NCBI RefSeq assembly: GCF_002028425.1
Contig: NZ_CP020042.1
Span: forward strand, 7,167,560 to 7,231,559
Source of the DNA: Streptomyces katrae
GTDB taxonomy: Bacteria > Actinomycetota > Actinomycetes > Streptomycetales > Streptomycetaceae
Length of the DNA: 64,000 bases
Reading direction: 5' to 3'
The translations under genes were made by a program, and so were the position numbers. Under the pieces are notes generated by a model. The model was not told the origin of the DNA and searched no databases. It worked only from the letters and a program-made list of their open reading frames with translations. Of the stretch, positions 51,175-59,925 are shown piece by piece (within the stretch, counting starts at the first letter, position 1; each line of letters opens with the position of its first letter).

Positions 51175-52308
51175 GTGATCGAGTCCGGACGGCCGCGGCT
51201 CCCCCGGCGCTACGGTCGGGGGAGCCTCGTGCGGCTGTCGCCGGTCATCCTGACCGTCGTGATCGCCGGCCTGGCCTACGCCACGCCGCCGGAGATGGCC
51301 TTCAGCCGGCTCCTCCCCGCGGCGCCGGCCCTGGCCGCCGCCATGTGGCCGGTCCTGCCCACCGTCCTGCTCGGGACGGTCTGCCTCGTGCTGATGATCG
51401 GCCTCAGCCTCGTCTTCCCCGACCTCGGGACGTGGTGGACCGCCGCCGGGATCATCGCCGTCACCGTGGCCGCCGCCTACGGCAGCCACCTGCGGCTCCA
51501 GCGGGAGCGCACCCTCTTCCAGGTGCGGCTCGTGGCCGACGCGGCCCAGCAGGTGGTGCTCAGCCCCCTGCCCCGCCGCCTGGGCGACGTCGAGATCGAG
51601 TCGCTGTACCTCGCGGCCGCGGCCGAGGCCCGCATCGGCGGGGACTTCTACGAGGTGGTCGACACCCCGTACGGGGTCAGGCTGCTCATCGGCGACGTCC
51701 GGGGCAAGGGCCTGCCGGCCGTCGGAGCGGCCGCGGCGATCGTGAACGCCTTCCGGGAGGCGGCCTACGACGAGGCCGGCCTGGTCGACGTCGCACGCAG
51801 ACTGGACGCCAGCAGCACCCGCTACAACGCCGCCTTTCCCCCCGACGGGCCGATGGAGCGGTTCGCCACCGCCCTGCTCGCCGAGATCCCGCACCGGGGC
51901 GGCAGGATCGACATCCTCAACTGCGGGCACCCGCCCCCGCTGCTCCTGAACGGCCACGGACTGCGCGTCCTCGAATCCGCCACCCCCTCACCCCTGCTCA
52001 GCCTCGCGGAACTGCTCGGCGGCCAGTACCACGTGGACACCTTCGGCCTCGAACCCGGCGACCTGCTGCTCCTCTACACCGACGGCATCGCCGAGACCCG
52101 CAGCCGCGACGGCGAGTTCTTCCCGCTGGCCTCCTGGATGGGCGGGCAGCCCCCGACCCCGCCCCGCGCACTGCTCACGGCCCTGCACCGCGACCTCCTC
52201 CACCACAGCAGGGGCCGCCTCGACGACGACATCGCCGCCCTCGCCGTACGCCTGGGCCGGCCCAGGCGTACGCCTGGGCCGGCCCAGGGAGGCAGCGCCG
52301 GCGGCTGA
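51175..52308 (+). CDS. PP2C-type protein phosphatase (RsbU/SpoIIE family), membrane anchored
   Basis: 377 residues: about four membrane segments in the first 105 residues, then a PPM phosphatase domain with metal-binding motifs IGGDFYEVVD, IGDVRGKGLPA and DDDIAALAV. These enzymes dephosphorylate anti-sigma-factor antagonists in partner-switching networks. GTG 51175 lies six bases after TATCCT (51163-51168), suggesting a leaderless mRNA. The last 20 codons contain a tandem palindrome that appears to have been inserted by duplication. Confidence 0.9.
   Translation: MIESGRPRLPRRYGRGSLVRLSPVILTVVIAGLAYATPPEMAFSRLLPAAPALAAAMWPVLPTVLLGTVCLVLMIGLSLVFPDLGTWWTAAGIIAVTVAAAYGSHLRLQRERTLFQVRLVADAAQQVVLSPLPRRLGDVEIESLYLAAAAEARIGGDFYEVVDTPYGVRLLIGDVRGKGLPAVGAAAAIVNAFREAAYDEAGLVDVARRLDASSTRYNAAFPPDGPMERFATALLAEIPHRGGRIDILNCGHPPPLLLNGHGLRVLESATPSPLLSLAELLGGQYHVDTFGLEPGDLLLLYTDGIAETRSRDGEFFPLASWMGGQPPTPPRALLTALHRDLLHHSRGRLDDDIAALAVRLGRPRRTPGPAQGGSAGG
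52247..52288. repeat. Tandem perfect palindrome at the end of the phosphatase gene
   Basis: A 22-base unit (TACG-CCTGGGCCGGCCCAGG-CG) is followed by 20 bases of a second copy; each unit is itself a perfect palindrome. It lies within the coding frame, adding Arg/Pro/Gly residues to the C-terminus, just before the convergent XRE gene, so it may double as the terminator. Confidence 0.8.
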
Positions 52309-52322
52309 CCCGGGGCGGCCCG

Positions 52323-53189
52323 CTACCGGTCGGTGACGGCCGGGGACCGGGGCTGCGACGGGTCGCCGCCCGCGGGGCTCCCGCCGTCCGCGTCCAGGGC
52401 CGCCAGCAGGCGCAGCCCGTCCTCGGCGGGGCTGCCGGGGGGCGCCGAGAGCACCAGGAGCTCCATGCCGGACCCGTCGGGCAGCGCGAAGTTCTCCTGG
52501 TGCAGTTCCAGCGGCCCGACCAGCGGGTGCCGGTACGCCCTGCGCCCGTGCGTGCGGGCCCGCACGTCCGCGCGGGCCCACAGGCGGCGGAAGCGTTCGC
52601 TGCCCATCGCCAGTTCGCCGACCAGCGAGGCCAGCCGGGGGTCGTCCGGGTGGGTGCCGGCGGCCAGGCGCAGGTGCCCGACGACGTCGAGGGTGCACGA
52701 CTCCCACTCCGCGTACAGACCGTGCTCGGCCTCCTCGAGGAAGAGGTTGCGGGCGATGTTCAGCGACGGCAGCGGCCGTCCGAAGAGGAGTTCGGCCAGC
52801 CGGTTCCCGGCGAGCACGTCCAGCCGGTGGTCCATGACCAGCGCGGGTGCGCCGGTCACCAGCCCCAGCACCCGCAGCAGTTCCGGCCGGACCCGCCCGA
52901 CCGGGGTCTTCGCCGGCCGGCGGCGCTTCCGGGCGAGCCGGCACAGGTGCCCGCGCTCGGTCTCGTCCAGGCCGAGGACACGGGCGAGCGCGTCGAGGAC
53001 CTGGTCGGAGGGCTGGGTCGCGCGGCCCTGCTCCAGGCGTACGTAGTAGTCGACGCTGACGCCCGACAGGTGCGCGACCTCCTCGCGGCGCAGCCCCTCG
53101 ACCCGGCGGCGGCTGTCGGGGGGAATGCCGGCGGCCGCCGGGTCGACCCGGGCGCGCCGGGTCCGCAGGAAGCCCGCGAGATCGTCCAT
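52323..53189 (-). CDS. XRE-family regulator with MmyB-like ligand domain
   Basis: 288 residues: an XRE helix-turn-helix (GLRREEVAHLSGVSVDYYVR) followed by the C-terminal MmyB-like domain found in many Streptomyces regulators (DHRLDVLAGNRLAELLFG). ATG 53189 is preceded by a minus-strand GATACT -10-like box at a leaderless distance. Divergent from the oxidoreductase gene, its probable target. Confidence 0.92.
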   Translation of the reverse strand: MDDLAGFLRTRRARVDPAAAGIPPDSRRRVEGLRREEVAHLSGVSVDYYVRLEQGRATQPSDQVLDALARVLGLDETERGHLCRLARKRRRPAKTPVGRVRPELLRVLGLVTGAPALVMDHRLDVLAGNRLAELLFGRPLPSLNIARNLFLEEAEHGLYAEWESCTLDVVGHLRLAAGTHPDDPRLASLVGELAMGSERFRRLWARADVRARTHGRRAYRHPLVGPLELHQENFALPDGSGMELLVLSAPPGSPAEDGLRLLAALDADGGSPAGGDPSQPRSPAVTDR

Positions 53190-53328
53190 GCGCCCAGTAT
53201 CGCCGCGCCGCCGCCCCGCGAGGGTGGCCCTGCCAGTACCAGGAAGTCCCGGCCTACGGAAGCGGAGCCCCTGAACGGCGGGCGCCGCAGCACCCAGGAT
53301 CGAGGGCATCCGATCCGAAGGAGCCGTC

Positions 53329-54108
53329 ATGAAGACGTTGATCGTCCACGCCCACCCCGAGCCGCAGTCGCTCAACAGCGCGCTGAAGGACCTCGCGGTC
53401 TCCACCCTGGAGGGCGCGGGCCACGAGGTACGGGTGAGCGACCTGTACGCGATGGGCTGGAAGGCGGTCGTGGACGCCGGGGACTACGGCGTCCACGCCT
53501 CGCGCCCGCTGAAGGTGGCCCTGGACTCGGGCCGGGCCTTCGACGCCGGGGCGCTCACCCCCGACGTCCTCGCCGAACAGGAGAAGCTGCTCTGGGCCGA
53601 CACGGTCATCTTCCAGTTCCCGCTGTGGTGGTACTCCATGCCCGCGATCCTCAAGGGCTGGGTGGACCGGGTGTTCACCTACCGCTTCGCCTACGGAGTC
53701 GGCGAGCACAGCGACACCAAGTACGGGGAGCGCTTCGGCGAGGGCACCCTCGCGGGCCGCAGGGCCCTGCTGTCGGTGACCACCGGCGGTCCGCAGCCGC
53801 ACTACGCCGCCCGCGGGATCAACGGCCCCATCGAGGACCTGCTGTTCCCGATCCACCACGGGATCCTCTACTACCCGGGCATCGACGTGCTGCCGCCGTT
53901 CGTCCTGTACGGCACGGACCGGATGACCGACGAGGAGTACCCGGCCGTCGCCAAGGCCTGGGAGGAGCGCCTGCTCACCCTGGAGACGACCGAGCCGATC
54001 GCCTTCCGGCGGCAGAACTCCGGCGACTACGAGATCCCCTCCCTGCACCTGAAGGAGGGGCTGGAGCCCGCGGGACGCACCGGATTCGGGCTGCACGTCC
54101 GGGGCTGA
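53329..54108 (+). CDS. NAD(P)H oxidoreductase, flavodoxin-like (MdaB/KefF type)
   Basis: A 259-residue quinone reductase-like flavoprotein: IVHAHPEPQSLNSALK binds FMN/FAD phosphate and FQFPLWWYSMPAILKGWVDR is the family signature. It reduces quinones or nitro compounds with NAD(P)H. ATG 53329 follows GAAGGAG. The divergent XRE regulator with an MmyB-type domain probably controls it. Confidence 0.93.
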   Translation: MKTLIVHAHPEPQSLNSALKDLAVSTLEGAGHEVRVSDLYAMGWKAVVDAGDYGVHASRPLKVALDSGRAFDAGALTPDVLAEQEKLLWADTVIFQFPLWWYSMPAILKGWVDRVFTYRFAYGVGEHSDTKYGERFGEGTLAGRRALLSVTTGGPQPHYAARGINGPIEDLLFPIHHGILYYPGIDVLPPFVLYGTDRMTDEEYPAVAKAWEERLLTLETTEPIAFRRQNSGDYEIPSLHLKEGLEPAGRTGFGLHVRG

Positions 54109-54131
54109 ACGGCGGCCTCGCGGGGCGGGTC

Positions 54132-55148
54132 TCAGTACGGCCGGGCCCGCTGCGCGAAGGCGGGCGCGAGCTCGCCCTGCGCGGCGCGCGGGAAGGAGAC
54201 GGTGGCCGGGTCGCCGTCCGAGACGTACCGGCTGCCGCCCGCGGCGAGCTTGTCCAGCCAGCGCGAGGAACCGAACTCGGCGTCCTCGTCCTTGGGGCCC
54301 GCCGAACGGATCCGGGGGATGGCGCCGGGGGTGAAGGCCTTCGCGAACGGCGAGACCGACGGGTTGGCCCCCACGAGGTACACCCCGTCGTAGCGGTAGC
54401 CCGGCCCCCGCGCGGCGATCCCGGCCGGCTCGGGCATGGCGCCGAAGGGCAGGGCGAGCGAGGTGACCCGTGTCCCGGGCGCGGCCTGCTCGATCGCCCG
54501 CTGGCCGGCCGAGATCGCCCGCTCGGCGCCCGCCCGGTCCAGGGAACGCAGGTTCTCGTGCCGGTCGGTGTGGTTGGCGACCTCGTAGCCGTGGTCCTTC
54601 AGCCAGGTCAGGGCCTTGGCGGAGCCCGTGGCCGAGAAGGCGTCCGCGTTGACGAAGAAGGTCGCCACCGGCTTGAACGCCGGGTGCTTCTTCGCCGTCT
54701 CCGCCAGGATGGCGACGGCGGTGTCCGGCGCCGGGGCGCCGTCCGCGCCCAGCCGCACCTGGCTGTTGGTCGAGTCGTCGAAGGTGAGGACCACCGGGTG
54801 CGCGCCGGCCGGGATGTCGATGTGACCCGTCTGGAAGTCCCGGGCGGTCACCGGCACGTAGTCCTCCCGCGCGAGCCGCTCCAGCTCGGCCCGGAAGTCG
54901 GCCGCGGTGCGGTCGTAGACGCTGGCCGGCTTCTCGGTGAGCTGGTGGTACATCAGCACCGGCACCTGTCCGAGTTCGTTGGCGCCGACCTCGGCAGCGC
55001 TCTTGGGGGCGACGACGGGAGCGGCCGCCGCCGGGGACGCGGCGGCGGGGGGCCGCCCGGCGGCCGGTGAGGAGCCGGTGGAACAGCCGGTGGCGAGCAG
55101 GGCGGCGGCGCCGGCCAGGGCGCCGAGCGGGACGAGGGGGTGGCGCAT
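54132..55148 (-). CDS. Lipoprotein polysaccharide deacetylase (NodB fold)
   Basis: 338 residues. Lipoprotein signal with lipobox LLATGC (Cys about 22), an Ala/Pro-rich linker, and a NodB-type deacetylase domain: VPVLMYHQLTEKP, VLTFDDSTNSQ with the catalytic/metal aspartates, and ANHTDRHENL with the metal histidines. It removes N-acetyl groups from wall or surface polysaccharide. ATG 55148. Confidence 0.92.
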   Translation of the reverse strand: MRHPLVPLGALAGAAALLATGCSTGSSPAAGRPPAAASPAAAAPVVAPKSAAEVGANELGQVPVLMYHQLTEKPASVYDRTAADFRAELERLAREDYVPVTARDFQTGHIDIPAGAHPVVLTFDDSTNSQVRLGADGAPAPDTAVAILAETAKKHPAFKPVATFFVNADAFSATGSAKALTWLKDHGYEVANHTDRHENLRSLDRAGAERAISAGQRAIEQAAPGTRVTSLALPFGAMPEPAGIAARGPGYRYDGVYLVGANPSVSPFAKAFTPGAIPRIRSAGPKDEDAEFGSSRWLDKLAAGGSRYVSDGDPATVSFPRAAQGELAPAFAQRARPY

Positions 55149-55358
55149 CGGGAGCCTCTCCAGGGCGAAGGTGTCCTGCCATGCCTACCGGCCCCGGGAG
55201 CCCGCATACCGCACTGTCCCCTGCATGGCGTAGCCGCCGCGCCGGAGCCCTTCGCGGCCGTTCGTGTGAAATGTCGGCGGAACGAGGCGGCCGGGCCGCA
55301 CAGCGGCAATGAATGGAGGCAACATCCGGCCCCATCAGCCCCCGGCACGAAGGACGTC

Positions 55359-56987
55359 ATGATGTCCCGCACCCGCATACCCCGCTCCGGCCGCTCCTCC
55401 CGCCTCCGCCGCCCGGCCCGCCGGCGCGCCCTCATAGCGACGACCGGGGCGCTCGCGCTGGCCGGTGCGGGCTTCGGGGCCTGGACCTTCCTCGCCCCCG
55501 GACCCGGCATCGAGGGCGTCAGCGACGGCGCCGTCCTCGGCGGCCGCGCGGCCGCCCAGGTCAGCGCATACCTCGCCGCGGGCGCGCCCGGCGGCGGGAA
55601 CGGACTGCACGCCACCCTGGACGGTGCGGCGGTCCCCCTCACCCCCGAGGGCGCCCGGCTGAGACTCGGCCTCCCGCCCCTCAAGGAAGGCCCCCACACC
55701 CTGGTGGTGGACGGTGCCGGCAGCCTGCCCTTCGCCTCGCACCGCAGGGTCGTGGGCTTCAGCGTGGACACCACCCCGCCCGAACTGAAGGTGGCCGACC
55801 CCCAGATCAAGGACCCGGCCGCCCCCGTGGCCGTCACGGGCAGCGCCTCCACCGACGCAGAGGTCACCGTCAACGGCAAGAAGATCACCCTCGACAAGAC
55901 CGGAGCCTTCCGGGTCACGGTCCCCAAGGGCACCCCCCTCGTGACGGTCACCGCCGTGGACCGCGCCGGCAACACCACCACCAAGGCCGTCTCCGCCCGC
56001 GGGCGCCGCCCGATGATCCGGGCCGCGCACATCACCGCCATCGGCTGGGGCGACGACTCGCTGCGCGGCGGCGTCCTCGCCCTGGTCCGCAGCGGCAAGC
56101 TCAACGCGGTCGAACTGGACGTCAAGGACGAGGACGGCGAGGTCGGTTACGCCTCCAAGGTGCCGCTGGCCCGTCAGATCGGCGCGGCCAAGGGCTACTA
56201 CGACGCCCGCAAGGCGATCGACGAGCTCCACGCCGCCGGGGCCCAGGTCATCGGCCGCATCGTGGCCTTCCGCGACCCCAAGCTCGCCGCCGCCTCCTGG
56301 AAGGACGGCAAGTCCGACCAGCTCGTGCTGACCCCGTCCGGACAGCCGTACGACGGCGGCCACTACGGGGCCCTGTCCTTCACCAACTTCGCGAACCCCG
56401 TGGTCCGCAAGTACAACCAGGACCTGGCCGTCGAGGCGGCCGGACTCGGCTTCGACGACATCCTCTACGACTACGTGCGCCGCCCGGACGGCCCGCTGAC
56501 GCAGATGCGCTTCCCCGGCATCGGCGCCGCCACGCCCGAGCAGTCCATCACCTCGTTCGTCGCCGACACCCGCACCGCACTGCGTCCCCAGGCCAAGTAC
56601 CTCGGCGTCTCGGTCTTCGGGATCGCCGCGACCCGGCCCACCGAGATCGCCCAGGACATCGGGGCGCTGGTGAAGGTCACCGACTACATCGCGCCGATGG
56701 TCTACCCGTCCCACTGGGCGCCGGGGGAGTACGGCGTCGCGCAGCCCGACACCTCCCCGTACGCGATCGTGCAGCGTTCGCTCGCCGACTTCGCCCGCCT
56801 GGCCAAGGGGACGCAGACCGAGATCGTCCCGTGGCTCCAGGACTTCTCGATGGGCAGCAGCTACGGGCCGGCCGAGGTGGCGGCGCAGATCAAGGCCGCC
56901 GAGGCCAACAAGATGGAGTCCTTCATCCTCTGGAACGCGGGCGCCCGCTACCAGGGAGCGGCGCTCCAGCAGATCACCGCGCACTGA
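55359..56987 (+). CDS. Exported glycoside-hydrolase-like protein (DUF4015 family)
   Basis: 542 residues: an Arg-rich N-terminus and signal/anchor segment (about 25-48), Ig-like beta domains (50-215), and a C-terminal TIM-barrel domain of the putative glycoside hydrolase family DUF4015 (NAVELDVKDEDGEVGYAS; FDDILYDYVRRPDG; DYIAPMVYPSHWAPGEYG). Predicted to act on cell-surface polysaccharide; catalytic acids lie in the ELDVKDE and YDYVR strands. Two ATGs (55359 and 55362) follow GAAGGA. Confidence 0.87.
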   Translation: MMSRTRIPRSGRSSRLRRPARRRALIATTGALALAGAGFGAWTFLAPGPGIEGVSDGAVLGGRAAAQVSAYLAAGAPGGGNGLHATLDGAAVPLTPEGARLRLGLPPLKEGPHTLVVDGAGSLPFASHRRVVGFSVDTTPPELKVADPQIKDPAAPVAVTGSASTDAEVTVNGKKITLDKTGAFRVTVPKGTPLVTVTAVDRAGNTTTKAVSARGRRPMIRAAHITAIGWGDDSLRGGVLALVRSGKLNAVELDVKDEDGEVGYASKVPLARQIGAAKGYYDARKAIDELHAAGAQVIGRIVAFRDPKLAAASWKDGKSDQLVLTPSGQPYDGGHYGALSFTNFANPVVRKYNQDLAVEAAGLGFDDILYDYVRRPDGPLTQMRFPGIGAATPEQSITSFVADTRTALRPQAKYLGVSVFGIAATRPTEIAQDIGALVKVTDYIAPMVYPSHWAPGEYGVAQPDTSPYAIVQRSLADFARLAKGTQTEIVPWLQDFSMGSSYGPAEVAAQIKAAEANKMESFILWNAGARYQGAALQQITAH

Positions 56988-57035
56988 CGGCCCCGGCCGC
57001 CCTCCCGCCGCGGAGGAACGGCCGGCCGCGGACGA

Positions 57036-57064
57036 GGCGGGCCCCCGGTTTCCGGGGGCCCGCC
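57036..57064. terminator. Bidirectional terminator hairpin
   Basis: GGCGGGCCCCCGG and CCGGGGGCCCGCC form a perfect 13-bp stem with a TTT loop between the convergent hydrolase and SDR genes. Confidence 0.82.
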
Positions 57065-57072
57065 GGCGCGCG

Positions 57073-57861
57073 TCAGGCCTTCAGGATCCGCCCCGACACC
57101 GCCAGGGTGAGGCGCCGGGGCGTCAGGGCGGCGGCGACGGCGGAGACGCGGTTGGCCAGGCCCGCGACGATGCTGGGCGGCGTCGTGCTCCGCTCCAGCG
57201 CGCGGCGTGCCGCCGTCACCACCTGCTCGGGGGTGGCCATCCGGCCGACCGCCGCGTCCCGGCTGCCGACGACGTCGAAGAACTCGGTGCTGACCGGCCC
57301 CGGCGACACGGCGAGCACCCGCAGGGGGGAGTGCCGGGTCTCGTAGGCGACGGCCTCGGTGAAGCTCAGGACGAAGGCCTTGGTCGCGCCGTACACCGCC
57401 ATCGCCGGGGTCGGCTGGTACGCCGCCGCGCTCGCGACGGTGACCAGGGCGCCCCGGCCGTCGGCCGCGAGGCCGGGCAGGAACTCCCGGGTGAGCTCGG
57501 TGACGGCCACGACGTTCAGCTGGATCATCTCGTTGATCTGCGCGGGATCCTGCCGGGCGAAGGGCCCGTGGCTGCCGAAGCCGGCGTTGTTCACCAGCGT
57601 CTGGACGGCGATCCCGCGGGCGTCGAGCTCCGCGCGCAGTGCCGCGGCGGCACCGGGCAGGGCGAGGTCGGCGGCGACCACGTGGGCCGTGACCCCGTAG
57701 CGCTTCTCCAGCTGCGCCGCGAGCCCTTCGAGCCGGTCGAGCCGGCGGGCGACGAGGACGAGGTCCGCTCCGCGCTCGGCCCACTGGCGGGCGAACTCGA
57801 CACCGAGGCCCGCGCTCGCCCCGGTGATCAGGGCCACGGTTCCCTGGTATGTCATAGGCAT
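57073..57861 (-). CDS. Short-chain dehydrogenase/reductase (SDR)
   Basis: 262 residues of the classical SDR family: cofactor motif TGASAGLG, NNAG, catalytic Ser in VASAAAYQ, and the YGATK motif (Tyr and Lys). NAD(P)-dependent oxidoreductase of unknown substrate. ATG 57861 has GGAG nine bases upstream. Divergent from a TetR regulator with a palindrome between them. Confidence 0.93.
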   Translation of the reverse strand: MPMTYQGTVALITGASAGLGVEFARQWAERGADLVLVARRLDRLEGLAAQLEKRYGVTAHVVAADLALPGAAAALRAELDARGIAVQTLVNNAGFGSHGPFARQDPAQINEMIQLNVVAVTELTREFLPGLAADGRGALVTVASAAAYQPTPAMAVYGATKAFVLSFTEAVAYETRHSPLRVLAVSPGPVSTEFFDVVGSRDAAVGRMATPEQVVTAARRALERSTTPPSIVAGLANRVSAVAAALTPRRLTLAVSGRILKA

Positions 57862-57918
57862 CGTCGGCTGCTCCGTTTCCACATGTCGAAGGAACTCGAA
57901 TGTAGGCGGCGCCATCAT

Positions 57919-57935
57919 TGTAGTCAATGACAACA
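57919..57935. promoter_or_regulatory. TetR operator candidate in the SDR/TetR intergenic region
   Basis: TGTAGTC-aat-GACAACA: inverted repeat with 6 of 7 matches, in an AT-rich stretch between the divergent SDR and TetR genes. Confidence 0.55.
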
Positions 57936-57963
57936 TGACACCATCAGGAAAGGGGAGCCCGCC

Positions 57964-58560
57964 TTGACCGAGGGGCCCTACCACCACGGCAACCTCAGGG
58001 CCGCCCTGCTGGAGCGTGCGGAGACCGTCCTGGCCGAGTCGGGCGCGGACGGCCTGTCCCTGCGCGCCCTGGCCCGCGACCTCGGCGTGAGCCACGCCGC
58101 GCCGTCCCGCCACTTCCGCGACCGGCAGGCCCTGCTCGACGCCCTCGCCGTCAGCGGCTTCACCCGGCTGAACGAGCGCCTGCGCGGGGCCGCCGAGGCG
58201 CCCGGGCCGGTACCGGCGCGCCTGGCGGCCCTGGGCCGGGCGTACGTGGAGTTCGCCGTCGCCCACGCGCCCCTGCTGGACCTGATGTTCAGCGCCAAGC
58301 ACGCCGAGGACTCCAGCGCCGAACTCAGGGAACTGGGCCACCGCAGCCTCGACACCACCGCCGGACTCATCGCCCGGGCCCAGGCGGAGGGCGTCGTCCG
58401 CCCGGGAGACCCGGTCCGCCTCGCCCAGGTCGCCTTCTCCACCGTCCACGGCCTGGCCACCCTGGCCGTGGGCTCCCTCCTCGACGACACCCCCCTGGAG
58501 GAGGCGACCGACCTGGCCCTGGACGTCCTGCTGACCGGCCTGGGGAGCCCCCGCCGGTAG
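57964..58560 (+). CDS. TetR-family repressor, divergent from SDR
   Basis: 198 residues: TetR DNA-binding domain (LRALARDLGVSHAAPSRHF) and the TetR_C (WHG-type) ligand domain. TTG 57964 follows GGGGAG. It most likely represses the SDR gene and itself through the palindrome in the 102-base gap. Confidence 0.92.
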   Translation: MTEGPYHHGNLRAALLERAETVLAESGADGLSLRALARDLGVSHAAPSRHFRDRQALLDALAVSGFTRLNERLRGAAEAPGPVPARLAALGRAYVEFAVAHAPLLDLMFSAKHAEDSSAELRELGHRSLDTTAGLIARAQAEGVVRPGDPVRLAQVAFSTVHGLATLAVGSLLDDTPLEEATDLALDVLLTGLGSPRR

Positions 58561-58678
58561 TCCGCCGCACTCTCCCGGCCCGGTGGCCGCGGTGGGGAAG
58601 CCGGCCCGCCCCCGCAGATAATGGCAGCGCCGCGGGCGGTCCCCGGGGCACGCGTCGAGGGAGAGGGGCGAAGGAACG

Positions 58679-59053
58679 ATGACCCTGAAGGAAGGCCGGC
58701 GGGTGAGGCTCACCGTGGACATCGGGCTGGCCGAGGCGGTCGCGCGGCCGGGGGACGCCGTCGTCGGTTTCCTGTCCCTGGCGGCGGGCACCGAGGGCAC
58801 CGTCGAGCGGGTGGACGGTCAGCGGCCGCCGAGCCACGCGGTCCTCGAGTACGAGCGCCTGAAAGCGCTGCTCGGCGACTACGGCCACACGATGCCCGCC
58901 CAGAGCAGGAAGCGGCTGGAGGACGAGGTCGCCGCCCTGGAAGCGGAGTGGACCGCCTTCCACGGGGAGGGGAGCCGGGTCACGGTCCGCGTCCGCTTCG
59001 ACAACGGGTTCGTCCTCGACGGGGCCCACGAGGACGTCCTCCTCCCCGCCTGA
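58679..59053 (+). CDS. Protein of unknown function
   Basis: 124 residues, mixed beta and charged helix (EGRRVRLTVDIGLAEAV; SRVTVRVRFDNGFVLDGAHE). No signal peptide or motif that I recognise. GAAGGA precedes ATG 58679; codon use is normal. It lies beside the deletion junction that follows and seems intact. Confidence 0.65.
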   Translation: MTLKEGRRVRLTVDIGLAEAVARPGDAVVGFLSLAAGTEGTVERVDGQRPPSHAVLEYERLKALLGDYGHTMPAQSRKRLEDEVAALEAEWTAFHGEGSRVTVRVRFDNGFVLDGAHEDVLLPA

Positions 59054-59314
59054 TCAGCCGGCGGCGAGCTGGAGCACGGCGATGCCCGCCAGGACGGCGA
59101 GGCTGGCGGTGATGCGCCGGTGCCCGAGCCGCTCACGGAACACGACCGCCCCGATCAGGGCGCCGAAGACGATGCTGGTCTCCCGCAGGGCGGCGATCGT
59201 GGAGAGGTCGCCGCGGGACTGCGCCCAGACGACCAGCCCGTACGCCAGCAGCGAGAGCAGCCCGCCCGCCAGACCGCGGCCCCACAGCGGGCGCAGCGTG
59301 GTGAGCAGGGCGGG
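59054..59314 (-). pseudogene. EamA/DMT-type transporter, C-terminal remnant
   Basis: The last 86 codons of a drug/metabolite transporter: three hydrophobic segments ending in GALIGAVVFRERLGHRRITA and LAVLAGIAVLQLAAG, the conserved last part of an EamA repeat. The preceding segments (about seven helices) are missing; past about 59314 the frame runs into the antisense of an RpiR gene. Truncated at the junction described in the findings. Confidence 0.75.
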
Positions 59315-59316
59315 AC

Positions 59317-59889
59317 CCGGCCGCCCGCGCCCTGGGCGACACGGTCCGCGCGGCCCGGGAGGCGCTGGACGGCGTGGCGGTGACGGTGACCCCGGAGCGG
59401 CTGCGCACCGCGGCCGGACTGGTCGGCGCGGCCCCCCGGGTCCTGGTGGTCGGAGCGGGACTGTCCGGCGCGGTCGCGCTGGACGCCGCGTACCGGCTGC
59501 GCGCGCCGGGCTTCGCCGTCGACGCACCGGCCGACCCGCTGACCGCCCAGCTGGTCGCCTCGCAGCTGCCGCCCGCCGGGGTCTGCCTGGCCATCAGCCA
59601 CACGGGCGCCACGCGCAGCACGGTGGACGCCGCCCGGCGCGCGCGGCGGGCCGGGGCCAAGGTCGTCGCCCTCACCAGCTACGCCCGCTCGCCGCTGAGC
59701 GAGGCCGGCGACTGCACGCTGGTCGCGGGCGGCCAGGACCTGGTGTTCGGACTCGAGACCGTCGCCAGCCGGCTGGCCCACCTCACGGTGATCGACGCCC
59801 TGACCCTCACCCTGCTGGGCCTGCGCGGGGCCCCGGCCGAGGCAGCCCTGCGGCTGTCGGCGGACGTGACGGTCGACCACTCGTACTGA
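59317..59889 (+). pseudogene. RpiR/MurR-type regulator, C-terminal SIS remnant
   Basis: About 190 codons of the sugar-isomerase (SIS) domain typical of RpiR/MurR transcription regulators: ARALGDTVRAAREAL, RVLVVGAGLSGAVALDAAYR and CLAISHTGATRSTVDAARRA. The N-terminal HTH domain is absent: coding similarity begins at the junction near 59317. Translation could start at GTG 59374 and yield an SIS-only protein of 171 residues, but the ribosome-binding site is poor. Confidence 0.72.
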
Positions 59890-59925
59890 CGGGCCGTGCG
59901 GTCTGCGGGTCGTCCGCCCCCACCG

